From Oxyruncus cristatus (taxonomy: Eukaryota; Chordata; Aves; Passeriformes; Cotingidae): DNA of 64,000 nt. A program made the position numbers and the translations under genes. Below are positions 12,501 through 25,400 of this stretch, one piece after another; the stretch's first letter is position 1; each line of letters opens with the position of its first letter. The stretch spans positions 309,657 to 373,656 of the forward strand of contig VXAY01003767.1 in assembly GCA_013399855.1 (NCBI GenBank), written 5' to 3'. Under the pieces are notes generated by a model. That model ran no database searches, had not been told where the DNA came from, and saw only the letters and a list, made by a program, of their open reading frames with translations.

Positions 12501-14054
12501 ATTTCATACAGCTTTATCTACTGCAAAGTATATATAACAACTGATTTAATCATGCATTTTTGTTTTCAGGAGTACTTTTGTTGACACCATATTCATTCAA
12601 ATGAAAAGACCTTTGCTATGCCCCAACCCTAGCAAAATTTGACACTTTTTTATCAAAATGGTATCATATCTGCTTTTCATTTGCACAATTTGAAGAAATA
12701 AAAAAGTCTGCTATTGACCAATTTATGACTTGGGATTGGCCTTAACTTCAACATCTAAAGTGTGGTCAGATTATCCCAGCTAGATATCTAGCTATACCTG
12801 TAGGCATCAGGAAAAAATGATGACAGTGTCAGCAGTGGATATCATGATCTGTCTCTTGGACAGAATTTCTTTGACTGAGTATAAAACAAGCTGCAGTTAT
12901 TGTTTGGTCTATGCTACTTGTACTCAGCAGCAACATTCAGTCGCCACAGAGACATCCAAGGGGAATGATTTTTCTTAACCTTTGCTTAGTCAAATATGTA
13001 TGCAAATATTTCATTATTTACCAAGAAAATTTAAGAAACAGAAATCTTACTGAACTGGACACTGAATTTTCCTTGTATCTCTGATTTTTTTTTCTTACAG
13101 GTAACTTACTGTGTCTCCATGTGGTGAACCCACCTCCAATAAAGTAGTATCTGCACATTGTTTTGCAAATGCAAAGTGTTTGTTACATTTGAAATAAAGC
13201 TTAAAGAAAAATACAAGCAGAATCAGTCCATAAAAAACCATATCAAAGGGAAAAAATACAAACAACAAGAAATAGAATTGAAAATTCCTTAAACTCAAAA
13301 GAAATATCTAATTAACCTACTGCCCTCTTTTATTTGGAATGGAATTGAGTGAGGAAAAAATATTCTGAATGCACAAAAATTACAGATGACATAATGACCA
13401 ATAATAAGTTTTCTTCCTGCCAACAGAGCTGTACGTACATTAAAAAAAAAAATTAAAAAAAAAAGAAAGAAAAAACAAAGGAAAAATGTATATAGAGCTA
13501 AAGAACTTAGACTAGTGTCTGTATGTGTTGAAAACTTAACAATTTCAGCAGAAAGATCCATTCTTAAACAATTTGACTTGCCCTGGGAACTCAGAATTCA
13601 CTTACTAACAAGCATGAATTTACTTTGGTTTGCTGCCTTCTTAGGAGTTGATAACAATTTTATTTAATCAAATTGAGCACCTCACAAAATCCAGTCCTTC
13701 AAACACTTTTGAACTTCAAGTTCAGCTCCAAATACTGTTGTCAGACTTTATCATAGATTAATTTATGTTACTCATTATATTCATCATGGGATTAACCCTT
13801 AGGATTAGTTGCAGTGCACAAACATTGAGGAGCACATAATATCTCCCAGAAAAATATTTAAGGGAAGACTTAATTTGAAGATGGAGCTATGAAAAATAAG
13901 CAGAAAAAAAGGTAAGGTATCTGGTTTTCAACTTTAATATTTTATTACAGGTACATTTTTCAGTTTTGGGGCTTTTGTCATTTATTTTTATTTTATTTCT
14001 TTTTTGTTTGGTTGGTTGTTTTTTTTTTTTAATAAGGAAGCTAAAATTTTTCAG
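9583..14054. other. Unique AT-rich DNA
   Basis: No gene or transposon recognised. Contents are a poly(A) tract (about 11,983-11,998), a GT microsatellite (12,386-12,408), a 16-bp palindrome (12,778-12,793), a strong pyrimidine tract followed by CAG near 13,087-13,101 without a convincing exon, and an A-rich tract near 13,441-13,478. Confidence 0.5.
12386..12408. repeat. (GT)n microsatellite
   Basis: About eleven uninterrupted TG units follow a short ATATAT leader. This is an ordinary dinucleotide repeat. Confidence 0.95.
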
Positions 14055-14155
14055 TGGAATTGGAAAATAGGAACCCTGACCCTAAAATACTTTTCACTGC
14101 TCCCAAAGACACAAAGAAATTCCTGTTGATTTCAGGGAGAAACCCAAAAATCCAG
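14055..14155 (+). other. Candidate internal exon (unidentified)
   Basis: The segment lies between an acceptor (a long T-run, then TTTTTCAG ending at 14,054) and a consensus donor (CAG|GTAAGA at 14,156). One frame is open through the whole 101 bp, giving 33 codons that end exactly on the donor; the other two frames contain stops. The peptide is mixed in composition (for example KILFTAPKDTKKFLLISG). This is the longest open segment I found between good splice sites on the plus strand. I do not recognise the protein. Confidence 0.2.
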
Positions 14156-15074
14156 GTAAGAACATAATCCAAGTTTACAATTTCACCATAATGATAATTA
14201 GCGCTAGTAACTCTCACAAAAAAAAGTATGATGATAATTAGCAGGCAACAAAACATTATTCATTACTTAAAAACACCTTAGCCCACATACAGAACACACC
14301 ATGTGGAGTCAAGCATCTGACAAAGTCATGTTTTGCATACACACTGATAATAATTTGAAAATAAAATGAGATTAATGTATTCCTAAATTACAGCCTTAAG
14401 GCAATAGAGTTATAACTACAAAAAAAAATCCAAAACACCCATCCTCTTACCCCATCAAAGCAAGAGCCCATAGTAAATTATTCTGTATACTCCACCCTTT
14501 ACCCTTCCTTTTAAGCAAACAGGGCAACAGATGTTGGAGTTGAAACAACTTCATGACATTGAAAATATTTTTGGTATCATAAAAGGCCAGTTCTCTAAAC
14601 AAAACCAAAAACAACCCTTATCCTTTTTAATTTCTTTTTCTTTCCAAGTGACAAAGTTTCCCCACACTCTGCCTCAAAAGAGTATATTTCAGATTGGCCA
14701 GACCAGACTAAGCAAGTGATGGTATCTGTTCATTTTAGCACAAGTTTGTTATGTAGAGTTTGACTGAAAAACTTGAAAGTGAATAGTCATACAGGATATG
14801 CTTTTTCTAGATTTTCTTTCCTATTCTTTCTGTCTTTTAACCTCAGTTTCAGGCAATTATTCTTCATCTTCCTAAAGCCCTTTCAATGCCATATCTCCTT
14901 TCATTTTTCTTTTCAGTGAGTGTATTTCGTTCTTAGCAATTTCCCCTTCGTTCTCATTTAAAAAGTTACAAAAAATATTCTACCTAATTTGCTTGGAATT
15001 AAATGAAACTTGTAAACTCCACCTGTCTCTGTCTCTTTCAAAAAAAGAAAAAAAAATCCTTTGAATAATTCTTG
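14156..15074. other. Unique AT-rich DNA
   Basis: AT-rich single-copy sequence with an A-run near 14,421. No gene or repeat family is recognised. Confidence 0.45.
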
Positions 15075-15730
15075 CGAATTTCTAAGCACTTAAAGAGCAC
15101 AATTGCTCGTCTCAAACACTGCCAGGACCACAGAGAAAGAACTTGCCATAAGATAAGCCACCACAGCAGGATCTTGAGATAAGCACAGAAAGGAGGAATT
15201 TGAGACAGGAAGGCACTGATTCCAGGCCTGATGGAGGTGAGATCTGGTTTGCACATCCATTCCCACTGTGGTAAAATGTCAGAAAGAAAACAACTTTTCA
15301 TAGATATATTGCCAATCAAACAAAGATCACCTCGAGTTATTGGACAGATGGCAACTGCAATCACCAATGATCACCGAAGCACCCCCAGACTCATTTCTGG
15401 GGCCTCCCACCAGAGGACTGTGCATGATCCACAGGCTTAAAACTGGGCATTCGCACATGAACCATAACACATATTAACCCATTGAACTATTTGCTTCTTG
15501 GGCTTCCCCTACCCCTGATGGCTCAGGACTGCAACCATCACTTCAACCAATAGACATCTAAATTACAACAATCAAGTCTCATCACTGGATCCACAAGTGT
15601 TGATATCTTTGTTTTCTGCTATCTACTCTTATCCTTTCTTTCCCTTTCTTTCTTTTCCTTTGGCATTTTCTGAAGTGATAGCTTTATACTTTTCTGTTGT
15701 TATATTACTCTAGATAATAATAACCAAAAC
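15075..15730 (+). mobile_element. Probable degraded solo LTR of an avian endogenous retrovirus
   Basis: The block is richer in GC than its flanks and has LTR-like organisation on the plus strand. A GC-rich upstream half (around CACCCCCAGACTC, 15,381-15,393) is followed by a TTAAAA-type weak TATA region at about 15,438. A C/T-rich stretch (15,600-15,660) and an AATAATAA region (15,714-15,722) come next. There are no gag, pol or env remnants, so if retroviral it is a solo LTR. Boundaries and target duplications could not be set. An unclassified unique sequence is the alternative. Confidence 0.35.
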
Positions 15731-15770
15731 AGCTTCATACCTCATTTCCATTGCAACCAAATTGTTCTAA

Positions 15771-15800
15771 AATATATATATTAAAATATATATATATATA
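15771..15800. repeat. (TA)n microsatellite, interrupted
   Basis: Two AT/TA runs are separated by TTAAA and followed by CACATAC. Confidence 0.9.
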
Positions 15801-15943
15801 CACATACTAGTCATTCCGTGTCATTTCACTGTAGTCTGCCCCAAGGGATGTATTAAAAAGAACCTCACTTACCCTCACCTTCTGGCATGGTTTGTAACAG
15901 AATTAAAGAGGTGGGGTTTCTTCTTTCTAAAAAAAAAAAAAAA

Positions 15944-15986
15944 NNNNNNNNNNNNNNNNNNNNNNNNNNNNNNNNNNNNNNNNNNN
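15944..15986. other. Assembly gap, 43 N inside poly(A)
   Basis: Forty-three Ns are flanked on both sides by A homopolymer (14 or more on the left, 11 on the right). The true length of the A tract is unresolved. The reading frame that spans it is an artefact. Confidence 0.99.
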
Positions 15987-16799
15987 AAAAAAAAAAATCA
16001 TCTAATTTAAAAAGGTATTTCTTTGTGATGAAATCTACCATTTCAGAGTGATGTTTACAAGAAATATTGCTAATGTAGCAGGTTGAATCGCAGATGGAGA
16101 TCTTCTCACATTTCCTCATATATGAATAACTAAGTATACAAAGGCAGTAATAGGAACCACCTATCTACAGTCTCACCACGAAGGCATCTTGGTATCTTTC
16201 ATGGCTGCTGCATGATTACCCATGCAAATTGTATACTCTTCTCTTTATTATCATTCTCTTGAGACTTCCTCAATATCGAAAAAATACACAAAAGTTTTGC
16301 CAGTGGGCTTAGCACCACTGAATTAATATGAATTGAGCAAATTAACTAGAAGTGACTTAAGTATTGACCAATCCTTCATGAATTTCTCCCTTTGATTACC
16401 TCTTGGAAAGGAACCAGGAAAACAATCAGGTTGGTGTAGTGTACAAAGTAATTAAAATGGAATCACTATGCATTAAACAAATGAAACTTGCGCTTGAGAC
16501 AGAGACAGTGCCAAAGACAGGATGCTTACCTAATGTGCCAAATCCTGTGAGCTTAATTCTACATGTAGTTGTCCTTTGGTAATTCTGAAGTAGCGCCATG
16601 GAGTTTCTGAGTTTATACTGAATTTCTTAAAATGTATATTGGGAGCAGATTTATGTGTCCTGGTGTATTAGCACTCAATTTTGCATTTCTCAGATATGGT
16701 CAGAACAGTGGGAGATCTCTCTGCCACTGTTTCATGTACACATAATTCTTTTCCAATATGCATCATCTGTTTTCCTCATATTATTCTACCTCAAGTTCA
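15987..16799. other. Unique DNA
   Basis: No recognised gene or repeat. The right part may belong to the outer edge of the adjacent minus-strand LTR, whose limit is unclear. Confidence 0.4.
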
Positions 16800-17480
16800 C
16801 AGACCACAGGACACCAGTTGCTGGCACCAAATCCACTCACACAGGTCTCACTAGTAGCAGGCACTCAGCCCTTAATGTGTTTTTAGCCCTCACACAGGAG
16901 ATAGAGAGTGAGATTACACAGAGATATTTTAAAAAGTATTTAATGTGAAAATAAAACAGACTGGGGTGATCTGACATCAGGCTTGGTCAGAGAAGCAAAC
17001 TGACCAGCCATGATTTAGACACACCAGGCCTCTTTTATATGCCCTTCTGTTTAATTTCCTCTTTGTTCCACCCCATCCCTTCCCCCAAATGTTCTTTCAG
17101 AACTTTTGCATTGTCCCACAAGCTGCTCTTGGATATCCCAAATCTTCATGTTCCTCTTGTTTCTCCCTTCATATCAGTACAAGGTCTAGGTTGTACTTTT
17201 CCAGTGCTGTGCCTGGAGGGTCTTGGTGGCCCAATAATTACTCACTGAAGGCTTCTGATCCTTGGAATAGCCTCTGTTATCCCTGTTTATCACTTGTGTC
17301 TCTGTGTGCTGTCATTGATCATTTCTCCCTTTACTTTTGATTCCATTTGCATTGAAAAATTCCCTGGTTGGATGACCTTAACAACACAGATGTTCTCAGT
17401 CTACACATATTCTTACGAAGTGGGGTGAGCCTGATCATGCAGCTACACCCCATGAAGAGCCCATGCAACTGCTAGGGCCA
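16800..17480 (-). mobile_element. Probable solo LTR of an avian endogenous retrovirus, minus strand
   Basis: Read on the minus strand, the block runs from a GC-richer U3-like part through a TATA box (ATATAAAAG at 17,040-17,032) to an ATTAAA poly(A)-type signal near 16,940, then a short U5-like end. The C-rich stretch around CCACCCCATCCCTTCCCCC (17,068-17,086) and the AGACACACCAGGCCTCTTTTATA block are features I associate with bird ERV LTRs. No internal retroviral genes are present. The two overlapping plus-strand frames at 17,039-17,340 are shadows. Outer edges are approximate. Confidence 0.45.
17032..17040 (-). promoter_or_regulatory. TATA box of the minus-strand LTR
   Basis: ATATAAAAG on the minus strand is set in GC-richer DNA, about 95 bp before an ATTAAA signal, which fits a U3-R arrangement. 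Activity is inferred only. Confidence 0.35.
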
Positions 17481-18638
17481 GCTGGTTATTCTAAAGATAT
17501 CAAGAAGGCAAAATACTAAAAACACCAAATTTTCCATTTCTTCATCCCAGCAGTCATGAAAATTAAGAAAAATATTTATTATGTCAAAAAAGTGAAAATT
17601 ATCTTAATGAAACAAGGAACTTTGGAGAATTCTCTAAGGACAGTTTCATTATCACCCAAGAACTCCCTGGTAAGCAAAAGGACAATGTGTAGTGATGAAA
17701 TAAGACCATTATTCTGACATGTTTGATACAGTTCTAAGTTTTTTTGGTGATGGATAAATGTTCCATGGTATGCAGTAATGCCTAATTGATAAACACATGT
17801 AAATAGTCATGTAGAAATAAGTGGACTCTTCAACAGAGCATTTTTTGTCTATACCCCATGAAGTAAAGAAATATTAAATCTCTCCATATGAATCACTTTC
17901 TAAAAATAGCTTCATACTTGAAGAACAACTGAAGCAGTACAAACTTTAACTTAAGGGCCATATCAAACATAATTTATGTCAGAGAGCAAAGTTTTCTTTA
18001 AAAAAAATCTTATTTGATTTTTTGCTTGTGCTACTTGTTATTTTGCATACATAGATAAGGGACAGAACAGAAAATAAAAAGAAATGTAACAAAAATAAAC
18101 ACAGACAACATTCTTGAATACAAACTATTCCTTTATTAAATAGCAGAAAAGGTTCAATTCAATATGGAGTGTAAAATTTTGCTACTAATACAAATGGAAA
18201 TGAGATATAAATGTGATTAGGGTTTTCTAGTGTTTGTTCTTTGATTTTTATTTCATTATATACTAGCTATTATTTTTAAGAACTGTTATTAAATTTTTGA
18301 TAAGAGTTCATGGTTGTCCAAAATCAACCTCATAAAGTGTCTTCATTTAAACATATGCAAGACTCATTTTATCAGACATCTGTGCACATCTCAGGTCTGT
18401 ATTTACAGTTAATAATATTTTTTTTGTGGAAAGGAGGTTCAGATGCAGGTAGAACTTCTCAGAAGCGATACGACAAGTGCAGCAACCACAGAAAATCTGT
18501 TTAATAAATGTTAAAAAAATGAATGCTCTGATTAATCTATCTACTGTAAATTGTTTCTTTTATGGTCCCTTGACTTCTTCAACTTCCCCAGGCTTGATTA
18601 AGCTCAGACCAGCGCACTGAAGCAAGCAACAACCATGT

Positions 18639-19290
18639 TCACAGTTCAGAAACAGCCCAGAAGATGTTCTGAAGTGAAAAGGATCCTGCATTTGGAGGAG
18701 GAGAGATGCAGGACAGCCTGGGTATGCTGTGCACCTGTAACTTTACAAGATGAACATGGAAAGCCTTTGGAGAGTAGAGAAAAAAGTTGATGTCAGGATA
18801 AGCAGGCAACCATTGGCTTGTCATAAAAAGTGAAAAAAATCCACACAAGTAAGGAGGAAATAAAAGTACAGACCGGGGAGTTGTTATCAATATCTCTATT
18901 GAATTCTTATAATCTATTCCCATAAATGAAAACAAAGTTGAATTTAGGTCCATGGGTTGCAACAGAATATCTTCTTGCAGTGGCTTGAATTAAAGGCAAA
19001 ACCAGTACTGACAGGCTACTTTCATGAGATGACTTGTACCTGGATATTTTGTCTAAAAAGAGAATAAAGTGGTGAGGGAAGTTGTGCAGAAAATGCTGAC
19101 AGCAGAAAGATCTGTCCAATGGAATGCTGACTGAGCCAGGTACACATGGCAATATATAACCTTGAAGCAGGGCCTTGCATCCCAAGTGCCATTGGCTGAA
19201 TATCCTGAAACAACATCTTGGAGGACAAATGAACATCTCTGCTATAGGTAGCCAGAGTTGTCCTACAAAGAAAGAGTCACTCCTTGTCAT
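18639..19290 (-). other. Overlapping minus-strand open frames, unidentified
   Basis: Two overlapping minus-strand frames, 127 codons (19,290-18,907) and 107 codons (18,962-18,639), are long for this AT-rich background. Both are rich in F, L, S and C and lack any motif I can name. That composition is what the antisense of A-rich, G-rich DNA gives, so they are most likely chance frames. A frameshifted old coding sequence is possible but unsupported. Confidence 0.12.
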
Positions 19291-22245
19291 AGGAAAAAGT
19301 TAAGTGAATCCTTTAGGGTGGAAGATGAGAAACTTGCTGCAGAGATCATGAACTTCCTTATAATGAAGAAAAGGAAGTTGTATATGGAGTTAGGAAAACA
19401 GCTGTAGATAAAAACCCCAAAGATTCATTTCTCTAAAATCTCAACAAAACACATTTATTGTATAATAATTATTCCGGTGTACTTTGAGCCAGCTGGAACT
19501 GAAGTGCCAGGCTGCCCTGAAGTTACTTTCAGACCAACCATCATTAGCAGGAACAGTAGGATTGATAACTTCACAGAGAAGTAGGTTTTTACTTGTTTTA
19601 CAGACCAGTTTGGCAGGTTTAAATGTGAAAACAGTCATTCATGAATTAGCATTTTGAGGGTATGTCTCTCAGATGCAGCCAGGGCTGAACAAGACTGATA
19701 ACCAGGACATGTACAGTCATGAGAGGCAACAAACACCAGCTTGGGAAAAGTGCCATGTTAACATTTGTTCACTGATCTAGCTCTGGAGCTGGGCTCTTTC
19801 CAAGTATTTTTACTGAACTGGGTGCCGGATATACATGAACTGGCCCACCAATAGCATAAAAATTTGGTGTAAACCCAATTTTGTAATTTTTTCATAGTTT
19901 GCTGCTGTTGTTTGGTGCTTTTCCTCATATTTCCCAATCCTAGAGTTGAATAATTGCTTGACACTGTCAGTTTTCATTTCTTTAAACAGTAACTACTGAA
20001 CTTTCCATTTACTCAAAAAGGTCACATAGAGGTAGAAAAATTGAAGCTAAACTTGTTTTTTGTTTCAAAGCAAATCAAATCATTTTTAGGTTGATTTTAT
20101 AATTTTCGAGAAGGTATTTTCATTTATATGTCTAGCCAGATTTAGCAGCATTGTTCCTATTCAGGTTATCACACGACTTGTGTGTTTCAAAGTTTATTTT
20201 CTGTGTTAATGTGTAGCCATTTGTTGATGTTATTATTGTTGCTGAAATGGGCTTGGTTTCCTAAATCATGGAGTTATATTATTATTTATACAGCTAACTC
20301 TGTAGCAAGAACCTAAAAGCTGGTATTGACAAAGTTTGTAATGAACCTAATGCTATTGAAGGTCATTTTAGTCATTTTGATCATGAAGTTCAGAATTATA
20401 CCCTCAGAGGACCCCCCGAGATAGATAGTTAAGGGGAAAAGTCACAAAGAATTAATCAGAGAAGCAAAAGTAAAGACCTGAAGTTAAGGAAGCATGGAAA
20501 GGCTAAGCCTAGAGACAAATGAAAAAGGAATGGGGAAGAAGCAAGTCTACAGTAAAGAGAAAAACAAAATCATAACCAGAAAATAATGATGTAGAAAATG
20601 GTATGTTGAGCATGTTGCTAGTGTATAACACAAACTGTACTATAATTCTTTCAGAATACTGCCTTGTACTATCTTGAAGCTTATGGTAAAACCTTCTCAG
20701 TTATAGTAAGACTTTTCAGTTATGAAAACACCAGTTGTGCATTTACAGGTAAAGCTGAATCATATTTTGTTCTTCACTCAAGAAATCAACGACCTTGTTA
20801 AAGAGAAATAATTTACCATACTATCTACAAACTACAGGATGTAGAATTGGAAACTAACTGAACTTTCTTCTTTGTGAACTAAGAGGTATAAAACAAAGGA
20901 ACAAGAGAGAAACCACTATTTCTACAGTAATTTTCCAGAAAAAAAATGCAAGTTTTTTTTTAATGTGTTTTTACACTATTTAATTTTCCTTGATATTACT
21001 TAAACTTTTTCTTTAAACTTTCATCTTTGTTTTAAATTAACAATGTTTCCTCTAAATTTTATGTTCTCTGGGTTTGTGACTATTGCCATTAGGATACTAA
21101 CATTTGAAGTAGTGATATTAGTGATAGTAACGGTAATAATAATAACTAAGTATTTTTACAACAGAGATTCAAATCCAAAACTAATTTTAACCTTCAAATA
21201 TTTGAAAACAGCCAAATTTAATAAAACGAAGATAATTAACAGTCTTTTAAAGAGTTGATACCACTGTGTTCCCTTTTGTCAGAAGCTAGCACTGATTATT
21301 TTTTCAGTTTATCATCATTAAGAATAAAAAATTTAGTTTAATAATATCACCAAACCTAAGCATTGGGGAGGAAACAAAACAACAACAACAAGCACAAAAC
21401 CACAAGCAAAACCAGACCAAAAAAAAAAAACCAAACCAATTCAAGCCCTAACACTGACTGAAAATGATGGGATACCTAGATTTATTTTTACATTTCTCTT
21501 ATTATTTTATGCTTCTGCTCAAGTGTTGTCACATTCATATTATACAGAAAAACTACGATTTTTTTTTCTATTACTGAAGAGAGATGCAATTATTGTCAAA
21601 GAGTTCATGTGGATGTGAAGGTTATAGAAAAACATAAAAACAACTGAGAAAATTGATGACATGGTATGTTGAACTAGTGAATCTGTTGGAGAGCTGGAAA
21701 CATTTAGGGTTTTGTAGCTGTAACCTGAAACTAGTTGTCTGTGGTATGACCACAAGGAAAGGACTGACCTATGGGATCAGAGATATCACAGTGCTCTCAC
21801 CTCACCCAGGAACCTGGTGCTGGCTGCAGCCTCCACTGCCTGCAGCTTTTGCACCTACCAAGTGTGCTTCAAAGGCTGGTGACCAAACCTCTGCAACCTC
21901 CCTGCTCAGCCTTCAGAGCTGTGGGAGTGAGTGCTGTTCCTGGATCTGAGTGCACTGTTTCTTCGGCATTTAGCACCAACTAAACCGTATTAGCCTGGGC
22001 AGAGAAAACCAGTGCAGCACAACCTACCCTTCTCAGATGAACAGAGGCCTTTCCTCAAACTGCTCCGTGTCCCAAAGCACTGTCATACCGCCTGCTTCTA
22101 AGTAGAAGACTTTCTGATTGATGGCAGCTCTTCTGCTGAACTGTTAGAGTTGGAGTTTCTGCCCTTTTTTCTGCCTTCTTTCTCCTGAGCCATCTGTCCA
22201 CCCACGCCTTGCCCATATGCCACTTCATGCACAGCTGTGGTACTT

Positions 22246-22290
22246 TTGTGCTGTATCTTCTCTTATCTTTGTGCTGTATCTTCTCTCATT
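22246..22290. repeat. 23-bp tandem duplication
   Basis: A unit starting TTGTGCTGTATCTTCTCT occurs twice in direct succession, the second copy differing only at its end. Confidence 0.85.
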
Positions 22291-22403
22291 CCAGAACTGC
22301 TTCTGTTCTGTTATTTCTGTTCTTTCACTAAATTCCAGGAAAGATGGCCCATATGATTTTTGCCAGTTTTTTACCTTGTTTAATCATTCTGTATCAATAC
22401 ACA

Positions 22404-22441
22404 GAACATGTATAATGTTGGTGAACATGTGCAATGTTGGC
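22404..22441. repeat. 19-bp imperfect tandem duplication
   Basis: GAACATGTATAATGTTGGT is followed directly by a copy with two changes (GTGC for GTAT in the centre). Confidence 0.8.
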
Positions 22442-25400
22442 AAATATATGCAGTACAGGTGAGACATGCTAGATCTAAATGTAGCTGTTTGTAATACTCA
22501 GAAATAAATGATCTGGGTGATCTTGTGATAAGTGTATGTTCTTCTGTACCATTCTGCCTGGTAGCCTCAAGAAGAAACAGTACTTCCTATCACAGTGTCT
22601 CATATATAATCCCTTGACAGTAACAAGCTGAAAACTTGAAAAAGCAAATTTCTTCCCTTACTGGTAATATGTACTAAGTTTCATGGTTTTTGCTTTTCCT
22701 TTTAATATGTTTGTTATAAACTAGTGTTCAGGTATATATGTGTTCTTTAGAGGAAGACTGAAAGCTGGGCTTATCAGCAGGACCAAAGTAGTTTGCATGC
22801 CCAGGGCTAGGAAGCCTGGAAGGCAGGTACATGAAATCAGTGATGCATGGAAACCAGAGATCCTGGGTATGTCATTGCAAAGCCTAGCTGACAAGATGAT
22901 TCAAAAGATGAACTTTCAAGGGATAGACAGTCACATCAATGTACATCACTGCATTGATATCTCATAATTAGATAAAGGTAAATCCTAGGAGGATTTCTCA
23001 TGATTGGAAACCCATGCTGAAATTGCCAAAGTAAAAAGGCATCTTCTGATGCCTTCAATTGAAGACTTATTCATTGGACATAAAAAGTCTCCATCATTTT
23101 AATGGTTGTTTCATGGATGGAAAATAATAAAAATAAAAAAAAAAACAATATTAAGGTGCCATAACATTGTCCAAAAGAAATAAAGCAGAAAACTTCAACC
23201 TAAGCAACTGAATAATATCAGTTTGAAAGGTTTTAACATAGGACTAGTAAAAGGATTTGGAGCTGGAAATCTTTTTTTATAATATCTGCTGTCATTCGGC
23301 TCAATTAATAGCTAGGATGGAAACTGGAGGCTCAAGGGACCACCATGAAAATGTGGATAAAATGTCTTATTGATCTGGCAATGCTTCTCACAAAGAAGAC
23401 TTTAATGCATTGATATACCCATAAGAAAAGGATATTGGGTTTTTTAAACCTGCACTGCACCTGGTGGAATGACAATTTAATAAACAGATAACAGCAATCA
23501 TTAACATCTCTCTAAACCACTTTTCAATATATATCCTCCACATGAAATCATGTGAATGAAATAGATTTTTATGAACTGTATAAAAACAAGTAGAAGTGTA
23601 CAACTATAACCACGTGCCCGTCTCAAGCACTCTCTTCTATTTCTAGTTTTAATTATTTTTCAAGAACAAAGAGAATACAGGGGAATAAGTGAAAGTGGCA
23701 TTTCTACTTATACTCATAGACTTTTCCTTCTGAAAGAGAGACTAGACCAACAGAGACCTGAAAATCATATTTAAGTCAAGGGAGAACAAAAACCCTCCTT
23801 TTTCATTATTTCTTCTAAAGAGAAATTCTTCTGACGTAATGATGAGGCTGTTAGAATTAATTCTCTTGTGCTAGAGAACAGCAGCTTTCCCATCAGTACA
23901 TATATCCTGCTTAATTTTACTTTAACTACTAAATCTGGAGGGCTGAAGTTTACTTCTTAAATGGTATAAAAGATTAATATCAAAGTTGTTTTTCTATGAT
24001 GAAAGTCAAGGAGCATTCAGTGCCAATTTGATTCCTGCTCAGAGAGAAGTGTGGTGTCAGATCAGGGAACTGTACACTTGGACCAAACTTACATAATGTC
24101 GGGTTTCTTACTCTATTTAGATGAGCACTGCTCACCTCCTGTGAAGCACACGTACCTGTACCTAGAGGCAGAGAGTATTCTTCTTCAATATGCATTTGTT
24201 TGCCTTTGCAATTGGATAAAAAGTTCATGCTGAATCCCAAAGATCAAAAGCCCTTTTCACTGTACCCTGAGTGCACATTTGAACTACTGAACAGGGCTGG
24301 GCTGGGCTGTCCCCCGTCCCCAGAACTGCTCCTGCTCTCTCCATGAAGGATGGACCAGTCTGTTCATTTGTTTGGTTGCTGGCTACAGAGAGACTCCATT
24401 ATGATACAGGATGCCTGAAGTGTAGATGCATGGCTCCATACTTTCCCAGTACAAACCTCATACTGAGGTTTGAAGGCATCTGCACAGAAAGTACTCATTC
24501 AGCACTCCTTCTATGAGCTGCCAATGCACAGCCCATCCCATAATGTACACGTTTCTGGTATGCAGGGAGGTGAAAAAGAATTTTCAGTGAGTTTTTATTA
24601 AGCATAAAACTGTTGTTTAAAAAACAATCTGAAGACATTTCTAAACAAAAAACTACACACCATGCATTTGGAAACCTACCTTAAAGCGCTTCTTTATGCC
24701 GGTTCTTTTTTGTAAACAAAACCACTTGCACAACCCAGAGTTAGTTTTTAAAACTTTCAGTGTCATTTTCATTTTATATGAGATGCTTCTCCTGGGGACA
24801 TCTTTAAAACCACTCTATCAATCTCTGTCAATTTCTTAGAGCAGTCATTAGTGAAATGTCACCTTCTAAGTTCTTCATGCTGGGACTTTAGACAGCTTCA
24901 GCTTTGGAAAATAAAACCTTAAGAAAACATAATTGGTACACTTAGTTAAATTCACTTAAAGGTAGAATCATGATCGAAAAGAGACTAATAAGTATGTTAA
25001 AATACGGTAAGTATGGGGAGGAGGGGGGAAGTGTTTTGGTTTCTTTGAAAAGTTCAATATTTGACTATCTCATTTTCCCAGTGGCCACCTTTAAACTTCT
25101 GCTGAATTTTAAGTAAATAGTCCCACATTATGCAGTGTCTGAGGTCTCTGTTCTCCCTGTAAGGCATATTTATGTAATTAGCCAAGAGATTCTAGTGCAA
25201 GACTCTCATGAAAAAGAACATGCTTCTGAATGAAATATTTTACAGTGGAAATATAATGAGGAGGTTTTGAGTGAGAAGGTATCTAAGGAAGAACATCACT
25301 GGGAGTTTGGATGTTCAACAAACAACTAGTAAAAATACCTGGATACCTCTGAGGCACAGAGCCTCGAAACCAGAATTAAATGGATATTCTGACCAATTAG

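Noticed and set aside
13079..13298. Strong pyrimidine tract and CAG near 13,101 as the start of an exon
   Set aside because: The sequence after the acceptor begins GTAACT, has early stops and no good downstream donor. A noncoding terminal exon cannot be excluded but is unsupported.
15865..16119. 84-codon minus-strand frame with a run of X
   Set aside because: It is translated through the N gap and its poly(A) flanks, so it is an artefact.
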